Source: an uncultured Elusimicrobia bacterium
GTDB lineage: Bacteria; Elusimicrobiota; Elusimicrobia; Elusimicrobiales; UBA9959
NCBI GenBank assembly: GCA_903867985.1
Contig: CAIPTO010000023.1
Span: 1 to 61,033, forward strand
DNA length: 61,033 bases
Direction of reading: 5' to 3'
Below the pieces are notes generated by a model. The model worked only from the letters and a program-made list of their open reading frames with translations. It did no database searches and was not told the DNA's origin. Positions within the stretch are counted from its first letter, which is position 1, and each line of letters opens with the position of its first letter. Shown here in pieces: positions 1 through 9,046 of the stretch. The translations under genes were made by a program, and so were the position numbers.

Positions 1-174
1 AAGACCATCCATGGAGGAGGTTTATTCCCGCAAAAAAAACGGTGCAACAGCCAGTATTAAGCAGTCAGCCATCATGACATTTCTAAAAAACTTAAACCAT
101 GACATTTTAACTTGCTTGCAACAGAGGCGGCTATACATATTGAAAGTTCATCCCCAAAAAGGCATAATATAGTT

Positions 175-936
175 ATGAAAATAGTGATTGCACGAAGTTT
201 TATCGCCTTTTCATTATTATTGACTACTGTGGCCTGCTCTAACAATAAACAGGAAACGCTCCCGACCCCGGAAGCATCAGCCTCGGCCGCACAGGCTGCT
301 GAACGCCCCGAAGGCATCACGCAGTCGAACACACCATCAGGAGAAAAGGAAACAAAAACCGATATGAGCGCACTCTTAACCCCCTCAAAAGCCAACGAAA
401 AAGCCCCGGCCACATTTAAGGCCAAGTTCAAAACCACCAAAGGCGACTTCACTGTCGAAGTTACCCGCGCGTGGGCCCCACTCGGCGCGGACCGTTTTTA
501 CAACCTAGTAAAAATCGGCTACTTCACCGATGTCGCCTTCTTCCGGGTCATATCCGGCTTCATGGTGCAGTTCGGCATCCACGGCGATCCCACAGTCAGC
601 GCGCAATGGCGTGAGGCTAATATAAAAGATGACGAGCCAGCGCAGTCGAACCTGAAAGGCTATATCACTTACGCCATGGCCGGCCCCAATACCCGCACTA
701 CCCAGTTTTTTATAAATTACGGAGATAATTCCCGTCTTGACGACATGGGCTTCTCGCCTTTCGGCAAAGTCACGGAAGGAATGAAAGTGGTTGAAAGCAT
801 TTATTCCGGCTACGGAGAGGGCGCCCCAAGCGGCATGGGCCCAGATCAGGGCCGAACTCAGATGCAGGGCAACAAATATCTGAAGACCGATTTCCCGAAG
901 ATGGACTACATCCTCGGCGCGGAACTGCTGAATTAG
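175..936 (+). CDS. Cyclophilin-type peptidyl-prolyl isomerase, lipoprotein
   Basis: Predicted periplasmic cis-trans prolyl isomerase of the cyclophilin family, 253 residues. The ATG at 175 is chosen because it starts a lipoprotein signal: a hydrophobic stretch ending in TVAC with the lipidated Cys near residue 21. A low-complexity Ala/Glu/Thr linker of about 75 residues follows, as in surface-tethered lipoproteins. The catalytic core shows FYNLVKIGYF and the signature FFRVISGFMVQFG, whose Arg corresponds to the catalytic Arg of canonical FHRVIPGFMIQGG, and later TQFFINYGDN. It stands alone; the receiver gene starts 80 bases downstream. The family call is firm; the client proteins are unknown. 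Confidence 0.9.
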   Translation: MKIVIARSFIAFSLLLTTVACSNNKQETLPTPEASASAAQAAERPEGITQSNTPSGEKETKTDMSALLTPSKANEKAPATFKAKFKTTKGDFTVEVTRAWAPLGADRFYNLVKIGYFTDVAFFRVISGFMVQFGIHGDPTVSAQWREANIKDDEPAQSNLKGYITYAMAGPNTRTTQFFINYGDNSRLDDMGFSPFGKVTEGMKVVESIYSGYGEGAPSGMGPDQGRTQMQGNKYLKTDFPKMDYILGAELLN

Positions 937-960
937 TAAAAAGTTCCAAACCAGGTCCCG

Positions 961-989
961 ACTAGCGTAGTGCCTCGCGCTACACTAGC
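961..989. other. Imperfect hairpin between PPIase and receiver genes
   Basis: An imperfect inverted repeat (CTAGCGTAGTG pairing with CGCTACACTAG) lies in the 80-base gap. It has no T-run, so it is not a clear intrinsic terminator. Confidence 0.3.
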
Positions 990-1016
990 GGAGGCCAAGT
1001 TCCCATCAGGCTGAAA

Positions 1017-1391
1017 ATGGCAAAAATACTTATAGTTGACGACGACGACACTATTCTTTTAATTTTTAGAACCCACCTGTCCAAAGCCGGCCACCTCGTG
1101 GAAACCGCGGTTGATGGCGTAAACGCTCTGGAAAAAATTCCATCCTTTAAGCCTGACCTTATCCTGCTGGACATCAATATGCCCAGGATGTCCGGGTTTG
1201 AGGTGGTGAAAAGGCTTAAAGAAAACTCCGAAACCAAAGATATTCCGATATTTATCATGACCTCCCTAAAGCAGGACGCGAATATAAAAAAAGCGTATGA
1301 TCTTGGAATAAACGAGTACATAACCAAACCGATAAATATTGAGCACCTAAAATTACGCATTGATAAATTCCTGGGGAACACATGCTCATAA
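1017..1391 (+). CDS. Single-domain response regulator receiver (CheY-like)
   Basis: A 124-residue stand-alone receiver domain without an output domain. The acidic pocket is at residues 8-11 (VDDDD), the phospho-acceptor Asp is D52 in LLDINMP, the switch Thr is T82 in IFIMTS, and K104 sits in ITKP; all canonical receiver positions are present. The stop overlaps the start of the following HEAT-repeat gene by 10 bases, so the two are probably translationally coupled. This suggests the receiver is the phosphorylation-controlled input to the polysaccharide cluster that follows. No histidine kinase is encoded nearby, so the phosphodonor lies elsewhere. Confidence 0.9.
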   Translation: MAKILIVDDDDTILLIFRTHLSKAGHLVETAVDGVNALEKIPSFKPDLILLDINMPRMSGFEVVKRLKENSETKDIPIFIMTSLKQDANIKKAYDLGINEYITKPINIEHLKLRIDKFLGNTCS

Positions 1392-2476
1392 TGCGCCTTA
1401 CCTCCTCCCCGCATTTCTACGCCTGCCTCTATATCGCGGTAGGACTGCTTGCGGCCTTTAATCTTTTCGAGATTATTTTTATGCTGTTCCATAAAAACCG
1501 CCTGGACAAATCAGAGGTTGAAAAAGAACTCCTGAAACACAGAATTTCCACAGCCATAATTACCGTGACCGACCCGTCCGAAGTGCTCCCGAAGCCGGTT
1601 AGCGCCATGAATTACGCGGCGTACAACGAAGCTGTCTCAAGCATAATTGAAAGCTTTGAGGGAGAAATAGTGGAGCGCGCCACAAAACTTATATACAAAT
1701 TTGAGATTGATCTATATTACAAACGCCTGTCCAGAACCACGATCTGGTTTAAACGGGCGCACGCCATCGATATGTTATCCGCGCTGAAACTGAAAAAGAA
1801 CCGTGAATTTTTTTACGCTGTTTTTAAAAGCGAACCAGTCAAAGAAGTCCGATACCGCATACTTTACGGGCTCAGCCGGCTCGCCCGCGACCGGGAAGAT
1901 ATTTACTCTATCTCCAAATTACTCGCCACCCTGCCCTACCTTACGGCTAAGTATACGGAAGATGTTTTTTTAAACACAATAACCGCACTCAAGAACTCCG
2001 GAAAGGAAGAGGAATTCGGATTTTTTCTGAAGCAGATAATGACCGACACGGGAATACCCCTGAAGATAAAACGGGACTGCCTGTCAGCCTGCTATCTGGC
2101 CGGGTGTGAGCGTGACGGCCTTATAGTAAAGGAGTATTACAGCGCTTTCCAGAACGAGCCGGCGATAATTATCGCCTGCATAAGAACACTGGCGAACGTT
2201 GATCCCGGCATCCTGCCGGAGGTTCTGCGCCATAAGGACTGGCGTGTGCGGCTTACGGCTCTGAAATACGCGCATCTCGGCGGCACCGATCTGCTCCACG
2301 ACCTGAAAGACTTGGTACATGACTCAAACTACCATATAAGGCTTAACGCGGCGCTGGCCCTCTCCAAACTGGGCGACCCGGGCCTTGAGATATTGAGAGG
2401 CGAAACGGCCTCAACCGATAAATTCGCCGCCAACGCCGCTAAATACGCGCTGACAGGCGCGGAGGCCGCGTCATGA
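1382..2476 (+). CDS. Membrane-anchored HEAT-repeat protein
   Basis: 364 residues. An N-terminal transmembrane segment (about residues 12-34) is followed by a soluble alpha-helical region. The C-terminal half contains HEAT/PBS-lyase-like repeats, for example LRHKDWRVRLTALKYAHLGG and the following VHDSNYHIRLNAALALSKLGD. Such repeats usually mediate protein contacts. The gene overlaps the receiver upstream by 10 bases and the glycosyltransferase downstream by the ATGA overlap at 2473-2476, so it is in the same operon. By position it could act like PgaD or another inner-membrane partner of a synthase-dependent polysaccharide system and link receiver state to the synthase. That role is inference. 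An alternative ATG lies 9 bases downstream at 1391. Confidence 0.7.
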   Translation: MLIMRLTSSPHFYACLYIAVGLLAAFNLFEIIFMLFHKNRLDKSEVEKELLKHRISTAIITVTDPSEVLPKPVSAMNYAAYNEAVSSIIESFEGEIVERATKLIYKFEIDLYYKRLSRTTIWFKRAHAIDMLSALKLKKNREFFYAVFKSEPVKEVRYRILYGLSRLARDREDIYSISKLLATLPYLTAKYTEDVFLNTITALKNSGKEEEFGFFLKQIMTDTGIPLKIKRDCLSACYLAGCERDGLIVKEYYSAFQNEPAIIIACIRTLANVDPGILPEVLRHKDWRVRLTALKYAHLGGTDLLHDLKDLVHDSNYHIRLNAALALSKLGDPGLEILRGETASTDKFAANAAKYALTGAEAAS

Positions 2477-3867
2477 GCCATTTTCTGGTATCCGCCGCAT
2501 ATTACATACAGGGGATAATATTGGTATATTTCCTCGCTATAAATTCAACCTATACCCTGCTTATACTTTTCGCCCTCAAAGATATCGTGCAAAACTCTTA
2601 TCTGTCTACCTCGCGCGGCGCGCGGCGCCTGCTGACTTCGGACTCGTACTACAAGCCGGTTTCCATAATAGTGCCCGCCTATAACGAATCCGCCGTTATC
2701 TCCGACTGCATAAGATCACTGTTAAACCTGCATTATCCCGAATTTGAAATTATCGTAGTCAACGACGGCTCTTCCGACGAAACAATTGCCAGGTTAAAAG
2801 AAGATTTCAAGCTGGGCGCCTATTTAAAACCGGTGCGCCGGCAGATCCCGCACGCTCCGATAAAGAATATTTACATCTCCGGTAACTATCCGAACCTCAT
2901 AATTATAGACAAAGAAACGGGCGGAAAGGCCGACGCCATAAACGCCGGGATAAATGTTTCTTCCTATCCGATATTCTGCTCTCTGGACGCCGACTCGCTG
3001 CTGGAGCCGGACGCGATATTAAAATCCTCCAAGCCTTTTATCGAGAATGACGAAGTTATAGCCACCGGCGGCATAGTGCGCGTCTTAAACGGCTGCCTTG
3101 TTAAGGACGGAGCGGTGCTTGAGGCGGAACTGCCTACAAAAACGCTGGAGGCGATACAGGTGCTGGAATACGCCCGCGCTTTTCTGTCAGGCAGGACCGG
3201 CTGGAACCTTATCAACAGCCTGCTGATAATTTCCGGCGCTTTCGGGGTGTTCAGAAAAGATATGGTGGTGGCCGTAAACGGCTACCGAAAAACCGTGGGT
3301 GAAGACATGGATCTGGTGATGCGGCTGCACCGGCACTGCCTGGATAATAAGATCCCCTATAAAATATTTTTCGTGCCGGACCCGGTCTGCTGGACACAGG
3401 TGCCTTTTACCCTTACAATGCTGCGCAAGCAACGCAATCGCTGGCACAGGGGCCTTCTGGATTCACTGCTGGCAAACCGCTCCATGATCTTAAACCCAAA
3501 GTACGGGGCAGTAAGTCTGCTGGGAGTTTCCTACTTTCTTTTCGTCGAGGTTCTTGGGCCCATAATTGAACTTCTTGGCTACATCTTAATACCAGTGTTC
3601 TACTTTATGGGGCTTCTGGACGCCAAATTTGTTCTGCTGCTTGTAGCGATGTCGCTGCTTTGGGGCATCTCTATAAACATATCCGCGATTTTCCTTGATA
3701 CATATAATTTCCGCCGCTATAAAAAACAAAAAGATGTGCTGCGCCTCTGCCTTATGTCAGTAGTGGATTTTCTGGGCTACCGGCAGATAACGCTCTACGA
3801 GCGGGTCAGAGCCTGCTTCTATTTCAGAGGGACACAATGGGACACGCAGAAAAGACAGTCCCAGTAA
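2473..3867 (+). CDS. Processive family 2 glycosyltransferase (PgaC/BcsA-like polysaccharide synthase)
   Basis: 464-residue inner-membrane polysaccharide synthase. An N-terminal membrane segment (about 10-35) precedes a GT-A domain: SIIVPAYNE at 64-72, NDGSSDE around 97-103, GGKADAINAGI at 150-160, the metal-binding DAD at 172-174, the catalytic-base motif GEDMD at 276-280, and the RKQRNRW acceptor motif at 318-324 (R/QxxRW of processive enzymes). Two or three C-terminal membrane spans follow (about 345-410). This architecture matches poly-GlcNAc and hyaluronan-type synthases that polymerise and translocate in one step. It starts inside the stop of the HEAT gene and overlaps the next gene. The sugar cannot be read from sequence. 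There is no PilZ domain, so cyclic-di-GMP control would need a partner. Confidence 0.9.
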   Translation: MSHFLVSAAYYIQGIILVYFLAINSTYTLLILFALKDIVQNSYLSTSRGARRLLTSDSYYKPVSIIVPAYNESAVISDCIRSLLNLHYPEFEIIVVNDGSSDETIARLKEDFKLGAYLKPVRRQIPHAPIKNIYISGNYPNLIIIDKETGGKADAINAGINVSSYPIFCSLDADSLLEPDAILKSSKPFIENDEVIATGGIVRVLNGCLVKDGAVLEAELPTKTLEAIQVLEYARAFLSGRTGWNLINSLLIISGAFGVFRKDMVVAVNGYRKTVGEDMDLVMRLHRHCLDNKIPYKIFFVPDPVCWTQVPFTLTMLRKQRNRWHRGLLDSLLANRSMILNPKYGAVSLLGVSYFLFVEVLGPIIELLGYILIPVFYFMGLLDAKFVLLLVAMSLLWGISINISAIFLDTYNFRRYKKQKDVLRLCLMSVVDFLGYRQITLYERVRACFYFRGTQWDTQKRQSQ

Positions 3868-6242
3868 CCGGGTGGCGGATGAAAGCTTCGCTGGCAGGCG
3901 CAGCCGCTTCAAGGTTTTTGGATCTGTTGCCGGCCCTGGCAATTGCTATGCTCTGCCTGCGGGCCGCCGAATTGACCTCCGGCATACAAACCGGCTCCAC
4001 TCCTTCAGAAATAATCTCCGCCACGTCAATAGCCATAAGCCTGGATCTTCTCAACCTGATCCGGTATCTGCCCATCCTATTCCTATATTCGCTGCCATTT
4101 CTGCTCCTCCACTCACGCCGCGCCACCCGTCTGGGCCTCGGCCTAGCTTGGTCACTGCTGACACTTGTGCAGGCCGCGCTGATCCAGTATTTTCTCACGG
4201 CCCGCGTTCCTCTCGGAGCTGATCTCTTCGCCTACTCATGGGATGATATCCGTAAAACAATCTCCGGAGGCACAGGGCCGAATCTAGCGGTCATAATCGG
4301 TCTGACCCTGGCTATGATCGCCCTGTGGTTGATACTCACACTGCAACACCGGCGATCGCGACCAACATTCCGTCCCAGGAACGCTGCCGTTTTATTGACG
4401 ATGGCATTGTTAATCATGGTGACCATACCCGGGCGGCCCGGCGGAACCGGTTCGGTGAGCGAAGATACCTATAACCTGACCCTCAATAAGGCCGCATATT
4501 TCTTTGACGCCAGCGTTTCCAACTTGGCACCGGCGCGGGGGCTCAGCCTGGCCGGACGGCCGGCCTCAGCCGCGGCGGTCACCGGTTTTCATTATTTGGA
4601 TCCTAAGTACCCCTTCCTCCGCGTTGAACAAACCCCGGACGTTCTGGGACCCCATTTTAATATACGCAAGTCCAATCCTCCAAATCTGGTGTTCATCATT
4701 GTCGAAGGTCTAGGCCGGGCTTTTTCAGGTCCGGGCGCGATGTTAGGGAGTTTCACACCACAACTTGACCGGCTCGCAGAAAACGGCCTCTACTGGGAGA
4801 ATTTCCTGGCCGTACAGGGCCGGACCTTCGCGGTCCTGCCATCGGTATTTGCTTCCCTGCCTTTCGGCGCCAACGGCTTCTCCGACCTGGGCGAACATAT
4901 GCCCGCCCATGCCTCATTAATGAGCGTGCTGAAAAATAACGGCTACCACATGAAGTTTTATATCGGCTTCAACCTTGATTTCGACAAAGAGCGGGTGTTC
5001 CTTCGCCGCCAAGGCGTGGACATACTGATGGATGAAAACAATTTTGGACCGGAATATAAGCGCGCGAACAACTGGGGATATGGAGACAACGAACTCGTTT
5101 CGCTTGCGCTGAAAACCGAAGCCCGTGACCCCCGACAACCCTTCCTGTCCGTGATCCAGACCATAACTATGCATACGCCGTACACATTCCCGGGCCAGTC
5201 TGGTTTCTATCCCCGCTTTGAACGCCGCTTAGATGAGCTTGGAATCACTGAAGAGCGCAAGGCTGCATATCGCGCCCATCGCGATATTTATACGACCATC
5301 CTCTACGCCGATTCGGCACTGGGCCGGTTTTTAGAAGAAGTGAAGAATAACCCCGCTTATCAGAACACAATATTCATTATAACCGGGGACCACAGGCTGC
5401 CCGAGATACCGATGTCCACCCGGATAGACAGATACCATGTACCATTAATCATCGTTTCTCCGCTGCTACGTACGCCGGCCCGCATCAAGTCGGTGTCTTC
5501 GCAATTCGACATCACACCATCCCTATTGGCCTTCTTTTCACATAACTATGGAATCCTGACCCCTCATGCCGTCACATGGATGGGGTCGGGACTGGATATG
5601 GAACCGTCTTTCCGCAACATTCATGATTTCCCCCTAAAACAGACCATAACCAATCTGGTAGACTTCGTTTCCGGAACATGGTTCATCAACCAGAACACGC
5701 TCTACACTCTGAACGACGGAATGAATATCGAGCCGGATGGCGACACTGCCGCGCTGGCACGGGTACAAGCGCAATTCGCGGCGTTTCGCGCCGCCAACGA
5801 CCAGTTGGCGCGCAGCGAGACGCTTATACCCGATGGAACCTCCAGTCAGTTGAGCCCGTATAAAGACGAAGAGCGTACAAAGCCGGCCGCGCCGGCGGCG
5901 GACAGCGCTGGCATGCTCTCCGTTAGAGAAGTGCGTGCGCCCGGGAGCGCGCGACCAGGGGCGCTTACTATTGAAGCCGTGTTCTCCAACACCGGAACGA
6001 AGGCAACCGATACCTTTGTCCCGCTCATTGTTCTGCTGGGAGCGGACGGCCGCGAGGTTTCAGAATCATATGCCGCGCCGCAGCAACTTTCCGCCGGGAA
6101 AACCATATCATTGCAACTGCCGGTAAATTCTCTGGGAGTATCCCCGGGCCATTACTTCCTCTCGGTCATTCCGTCACACCCGGAAACCGGAAAAAAGGTA
6201 GGGGTGGGGCGATACCGGATCCCGATACGTTTCCATAATTGA
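3837..6242 (+). CDS. LtaS-type membrane sulfatase-fold phosphotransferase with C-terminal Ig-like domain
   Basis: Up to 801 residues. Several N-terminal membrane spans (about 30-200) precede a periplasmic alkaline-phosphatase-superfamily domain. The metal-binding Glu is in FIIVEGLGR (about 290), the candidate nucleophile Thr in GRTFAVLPS (about 330), and ITGDHR (about 518) plus YHVPLIIVSP complete the metal site. This pattern is that of LtaS/OpgB/EptA enzymes, which move phosphoglycerol or phosphoethanolamine from lipids onto glycans. Residues from about 695 form a beta-rich Ig/CARDB-like tail, unusual in LtaS proteins. The ATG at 3837 overlaps the synthase gene by 31 bases; an ATG at 3879, just past the synthase stop and preceded by GGGTGGCGG, is an equally plausible start. 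Context suggests it decorates the polymer made by the preceding synthase. Confidence 0.8.
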   Translation: MGHAEKTVPVTGWRMKASLAGAAASRFLDLLPALAIAMLCLRAAELTSGIQTGSTPSEIISATSIAISLDLLNLIRYLPILFLYSLPFLLLHSRRATRLGLGLAWSLLTLVQAALIQYFLTARVPLGADLFAYSWDDIRKTISGGTGPNLAVIIGLTLAMIALWLILTLQHRRSRPTFRPRNAAVLLTMALLIMVTIPGRPGGTGSVSEDTYNLTLNKAAYFFDASVSNLAPARGLSLAGRPASAAAVTGFHYLDPKYPFLRVEQTPDVLGPHFNIRKSNPPNLVFIIVEGLGRAFSGPGAMLGSFTPQLDRLAENGLYWENFLAVQGRTFAVLPSVFASLPFGANGFSDLGEHMPAHASLMSVLKNNGYHMKFYIGFNLDFDKERVFLRRQGVDILMDENNFGPEYKRANNWGYGDNELVSLALKTEARDPRQPFLSVIQTITMHTPYTFPGQSGFYPRFERRLDELGITEERKAAYRAHRDIYTTILYADSALGRFLEEVKNNPAYQNTIFIITGDHRLPEIPMSTRIDRYHVPLIIVSPLLRTPARIKSVSSQFDITPSLLAFFSHNYGILTPHAVTWMGSGLDMEPSFRNIHDFPLKQTITNLVDFVSGTWFINQNTLYTLNDGMNIEPDGDTAALARVQAQFAAFRAANDQLARSETLIPDGTSSQLSPYKDEERTKPAAPAADSAGMLSVREVRAPGSARPGALTIEAVFSNTGTKATDTFVPLIVLLGADGREVSESYAAPQQLSAGKTISLQLPVNSLGVSPGHYFLSVIPSHPETGKKVGVGRYRIPIRFHN

Positions 6243-6319
6243 TCCATTCATGTGTGATCCCACCATCATACCCTACCACGACCGCTTCGTCACCATATTT
6301 CCCGCAAAGGAGGGCATAA

Positions 6320-7255
6320 ATGAAAAACAGAGCACTGATAGTAATGGGGCTTTTGCTGTCGCTCGGTACTGCTTTTGCGGCTTCGGCCGAAAGAGCTGTA
6401 TGGATATGGGAAAAAGACTCCTATGAGATGTTGGAGGACACCGCCGCGGCCAAAAACGCCATAACATTTCTACGATCTAAAAAGATCGGGACCCTCTATC
6501 TATATGCCGACGCGTTCAAAGATCGCAATCTGCTTGAGAGCCGGCCTGAATTATACCGACAGTTCCTTCGCCGCCTGCATAGGCACGGCTTGCGCGCCCA
6601 TGCGCTGCTGGGATCGGCGTATCTGCATACCGAAGAGTATGTTCTGCCGGAGCGGCGGAAAGATGCGATGGCGATGTTCCAGCGGGTGCTCACCTATAAT
6701 ACTACAGCCAAACCGGAAGAGCGATTCGACGGCATAAGCCTGGACATCGAGCCACATATTCTGGACCTGTGGCCTGAACGGAAGACGCAGCTTTTGCTGC
6801 AGTTTCTGGATCTGGGTCAGAGTTTTATGGAATTAAAAATAAAATCAGGACAATCCCTGATGGTCGGTCCAGCCATACCTTTCTGGCTCGACGGTATCGA
6901 ACTCGAATGGAACGGCCTGAGCAAGCCTGTTAGTGAGCATGTGCAGGATATTTATGACTATGTCGCGCTGATGGATTATCGCGACCACGCAGACGGCGGC
7001 GACGGTATTATCTCCCACGCGGCTGACGAAATGAAGTACGCCGGGCTGGCCAAGCGTAAAGTAGTGATCGGAGTGGAAGTGACGCCCAACGAGATCCAGA
7101 AAGTATCGTTCAATCACCTGACAGAGCCGGACATGGAGCGCGAACTAGCGCTTACCGCAAAGGCCAACCGCCGCGAACCCGCTTTTGCGGAGTTCGCCAT
7201 ACATCACTTCAGCGGTTATCGAAAATGGCTTGAACGCGACCATCCGAAGGAATAA
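6320..7255 (+). CDS. Secreted TIM-barrel glycoside-hydrolase-like protein
   Basis: 311 residues with a signal peptide (cleavage near residue 20-24). The rest reads as a (beta/alpha)8 barrel: AVWIWE at the first strand, IGTLYLYADAF, LRAHALLG, and the acidic strand FDGISLDIEPH with D142 and E144. The DGxxLDxE pattern recalls the catalytic strand of GH18-like and GH153-like hydrolases, followed by YVALMDYRDHADGG and VVIGVEV. It is preceded by a strong AAAGGAGGG ribosome binding site. As last + gene of the polysaccharide cluster it occupies the place of the PgaB glycosidase domain and probably trims or guides the polymer in the periplasm. The exact family and substrate are not recognised. Confidence 0.65.
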   Translation: MKNRALIVMGLLLSLGTAFAASAERAVWIWEKDSYEMLEDTAAAKNAITFLRSKKIGTLYLYADAFKDRNLLESRPELYRQFLRRLHRHGLRAHALLGSAYLHTEEYVLPERRKDAMAMFQRVLTYNTTAKPEERFDGISLDIEPHILDLWPERKTQLLLQFLDLGQSFMELKIKSGQSLMVGPAIPFWLDGIELEWNGLSKPVSEHVQDIYDYVALMDYRDHADGGDGIISHAADEMKYAGLAKRKVVIGVEVTPNEIQKVSFNHLTEPDMERELALTAKANRREPAFAEFAIHHFSGYRKWLERDHPKE

Positions 7256-7273
7256 GGTAAATTTACAGTACCT

Positions 7274-8887
7274 TTAGAAGCTGTAGCGGGCCTGCAGGCC
7301 CACCGAGTAGGAGCGGTCGCGCACAGTTGTGTCGCTCTTCCTGCCCTGTGCGCGGACAGAGGCGTTGGCCCCGCGATACCATTCTATTTCTGCAAGATAA
7401 TTATTTCCCTGATAATAGCCCTGGCTGCCGTTGATAAATCCGCGCTCGTAGCCAGCCATGGCCGCCCAGTTCTGCCCGTGACAGCGCCGCCAATAGGCGC
7501 CGAGCCAATGCGCGCGCACATCGCTTGAAGTATAGCCGGCGTACGGCGCGCGGTAATCCTGTAGCGAGAAGCGGTAGCCCCCGGAGAATTCTTTGTTCGA
7601 GGGGAGCCAGGCAGTCAGGTCCGCGTTGAGATCATGGAGACTGTTGGCGTCCGAGTAGAAAGTGTGGGCGTAGGAAGTGCCGATGGTGTAGATATCCGTA
7701 ATGGTACGCCGGATGCCTATATTAAGCCGGTCGGTATTAACATAAAGGAGATGCCCGTCCGCGGACGCGCTGTAAAATTCCTGCTGGCTGTGGGAGTAAC
7801 CTGACTGAACAACGTTAACGCCGAACTCCCGGAGTCCCCGAAGCGAATAGGTCCCAAGAGTCGTCCCGTCAGAAGTATCATAAAGCCCGGCCCGCACCAG
7901 CCAATCCCAGTTCCAACGGCTGGACTGCGCCTCGGCTCGCGCCGCGTATTCCCTGAGCAAATTAAAATACTGGGTCGTGCCGGAACCGCGAACGAATTTA
8001 GGCGCGCGGGTCAAAACAAGTTTAAAATCCGAGTCATAGGCGTGCCAGCCGCCTGCAAGGCGTACACGGCTCAAAAGTTTATCCTGCACCCCAGGCACCT
8101 CGAGGTCTGAAAGTACTGATTGTCCGTATTCGGCCTCCCAGTTAAAGTCGCGGCTGGGCCGTCCGCCAAGTCCTGCCGAGTATATCTGTTCAAGGATATC
8201 GTAGTAGGTGAAATCCCGCCCGTCGTTCCGTTGCGCCTCCTCCCGGATCTCTACGCCTCCGATCAGATCGAGGTTAGGCTTAAGAGGCACCCTGAACCGG
8301 CTTCCGCCCGAACGCCCCTCATAAAGAATGCGCTGCGGGTTTGGAGTATCAAGGCCTTCCATTGAATAAGACTTATAGGATTTCCCCCAGGGGAATACCC
8401 CGGCGCGGAGCAGTTCCATGGAAGAATCAAGGTCCCTTCTCGCGACGCAGTCGCGCGAATCGCATTCAACCAGTTCTTTGTAGGTTTGCAAAAGCCCTTC
8501 TTCATCTCTTTGGCTGTTCTGCACCCTGGCGAGAAAACCTAACACATAAACGCTGCTGGGGGATTGCGCTTTCCACCGCTCTAGATAACCGCGCGCCTCC
8601 TCATATTGCCCTAGAGAGATACAGGTGAGAGACAGCCCTTCCAGCGCACCGCCGCTATCAGGCGACTGCGCCAGAAGCTTTAGAAAGGTTTCTTTGGCGG
8701 CGGCGTAATCTCCGCTCTTGCGCTGCTCCATCCCTAATGTGTAGGAAGCAGGGGGAACCGTCACCGCCGCAGAAGATTTCACGTTATCAGGGGAAAGATC
8801 GCCCGGCGCGCTCTTGATATTATCCGCGGCAAAAACCGGCAGCCCGCATAAAAGTGATAAAAGCGAAATTAATAAGAATCTTGTCAT
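7274..8887 (-). CDS. Outer-membrane polysaccharide exporter, TPR domain plus beta-barrel (PgaA-like)
   Basis: 537 residues from the ATG at 8887, which gives a clean signal peptide (MTRFLLISLLSLLCGLPVFA). Periplasmic TPR-like repeats follow (about 45-130: SYTLGMEQRKSGDYAAAKETF, ALEGLSLTCISLGQYEEARGYL). The C-terminal two thirds alternate aromatic/polar strands and end in Phe (ARYSF), the beta-barrel assembly signal. TPR plus a C-terminal barrel is the layout of PgaA/AlgK-AlgE-type exporters. It converges with the hydrolase-like gene, 18 bases apart, so it belongs to the same locus but needs its own promoter. A TTG codon upstream at 8923 is a less likely start. Confidence 0.75.
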   Translation of the reverse strand: MTRFLLISLLSLLCGLPVFAADNIKSAPGDLSPDNVKSSAAVTVPPASYTLGMEQRKSGDYAAAKETFLKLLAQSPDSGGALEGLSLTCISLGQYEEARGYLERWKAQSPSSVYVLGFLARVQNSQRDEEGLLQTYKELVECDSRDCVARRDLDSSMELLRAGVFPWGKSYKSYSMEGLDTPNPQRILYEGRSGGSRFRVPLKPNLDLIGGVEIREEAQRNDGRDFTYYDILEQIYSAGLGGRPSRDFNWEAEYGQSVLSDLEVPGVQDKLLSRVRLAGGWHAYDSDFKLVLTRAPKFVRGSGTTQYFNLLREYAARAEAQSSRWNWDWLVRAGLYDTSDGTTLGTYSLRGLREFGVNVVQSGYSHSQQEFYSASADGHLLYVNTDRLNIGIRRTITDIYTIGTSYAHTFYSDANSLHDLNADLTAWLPSNKEFSGGYRFSLQDYRAPYAGYTSSDVRAHWLGAYWRRCHGQNWAAMAGYERGFINGSQGYYQGNNYLAEIEWYRGANASVRAQGRKSDTTVRDRSYSVGLQARYSF

Positions 8888-9046
8888 AATGAATGATTTG
8901 GTGAGGGTTGCCGCGCTGATCAATGATCGCGCCTCACGATAACACGCTCCCTTCCCGCGTTTTTACTTTAACTCCAATATTGAGATTTTACCATTTTTAG
9001 GAGGCCGCAGGGAGTGATGATGGCTGGGGCGCATCCACTTACGCGA

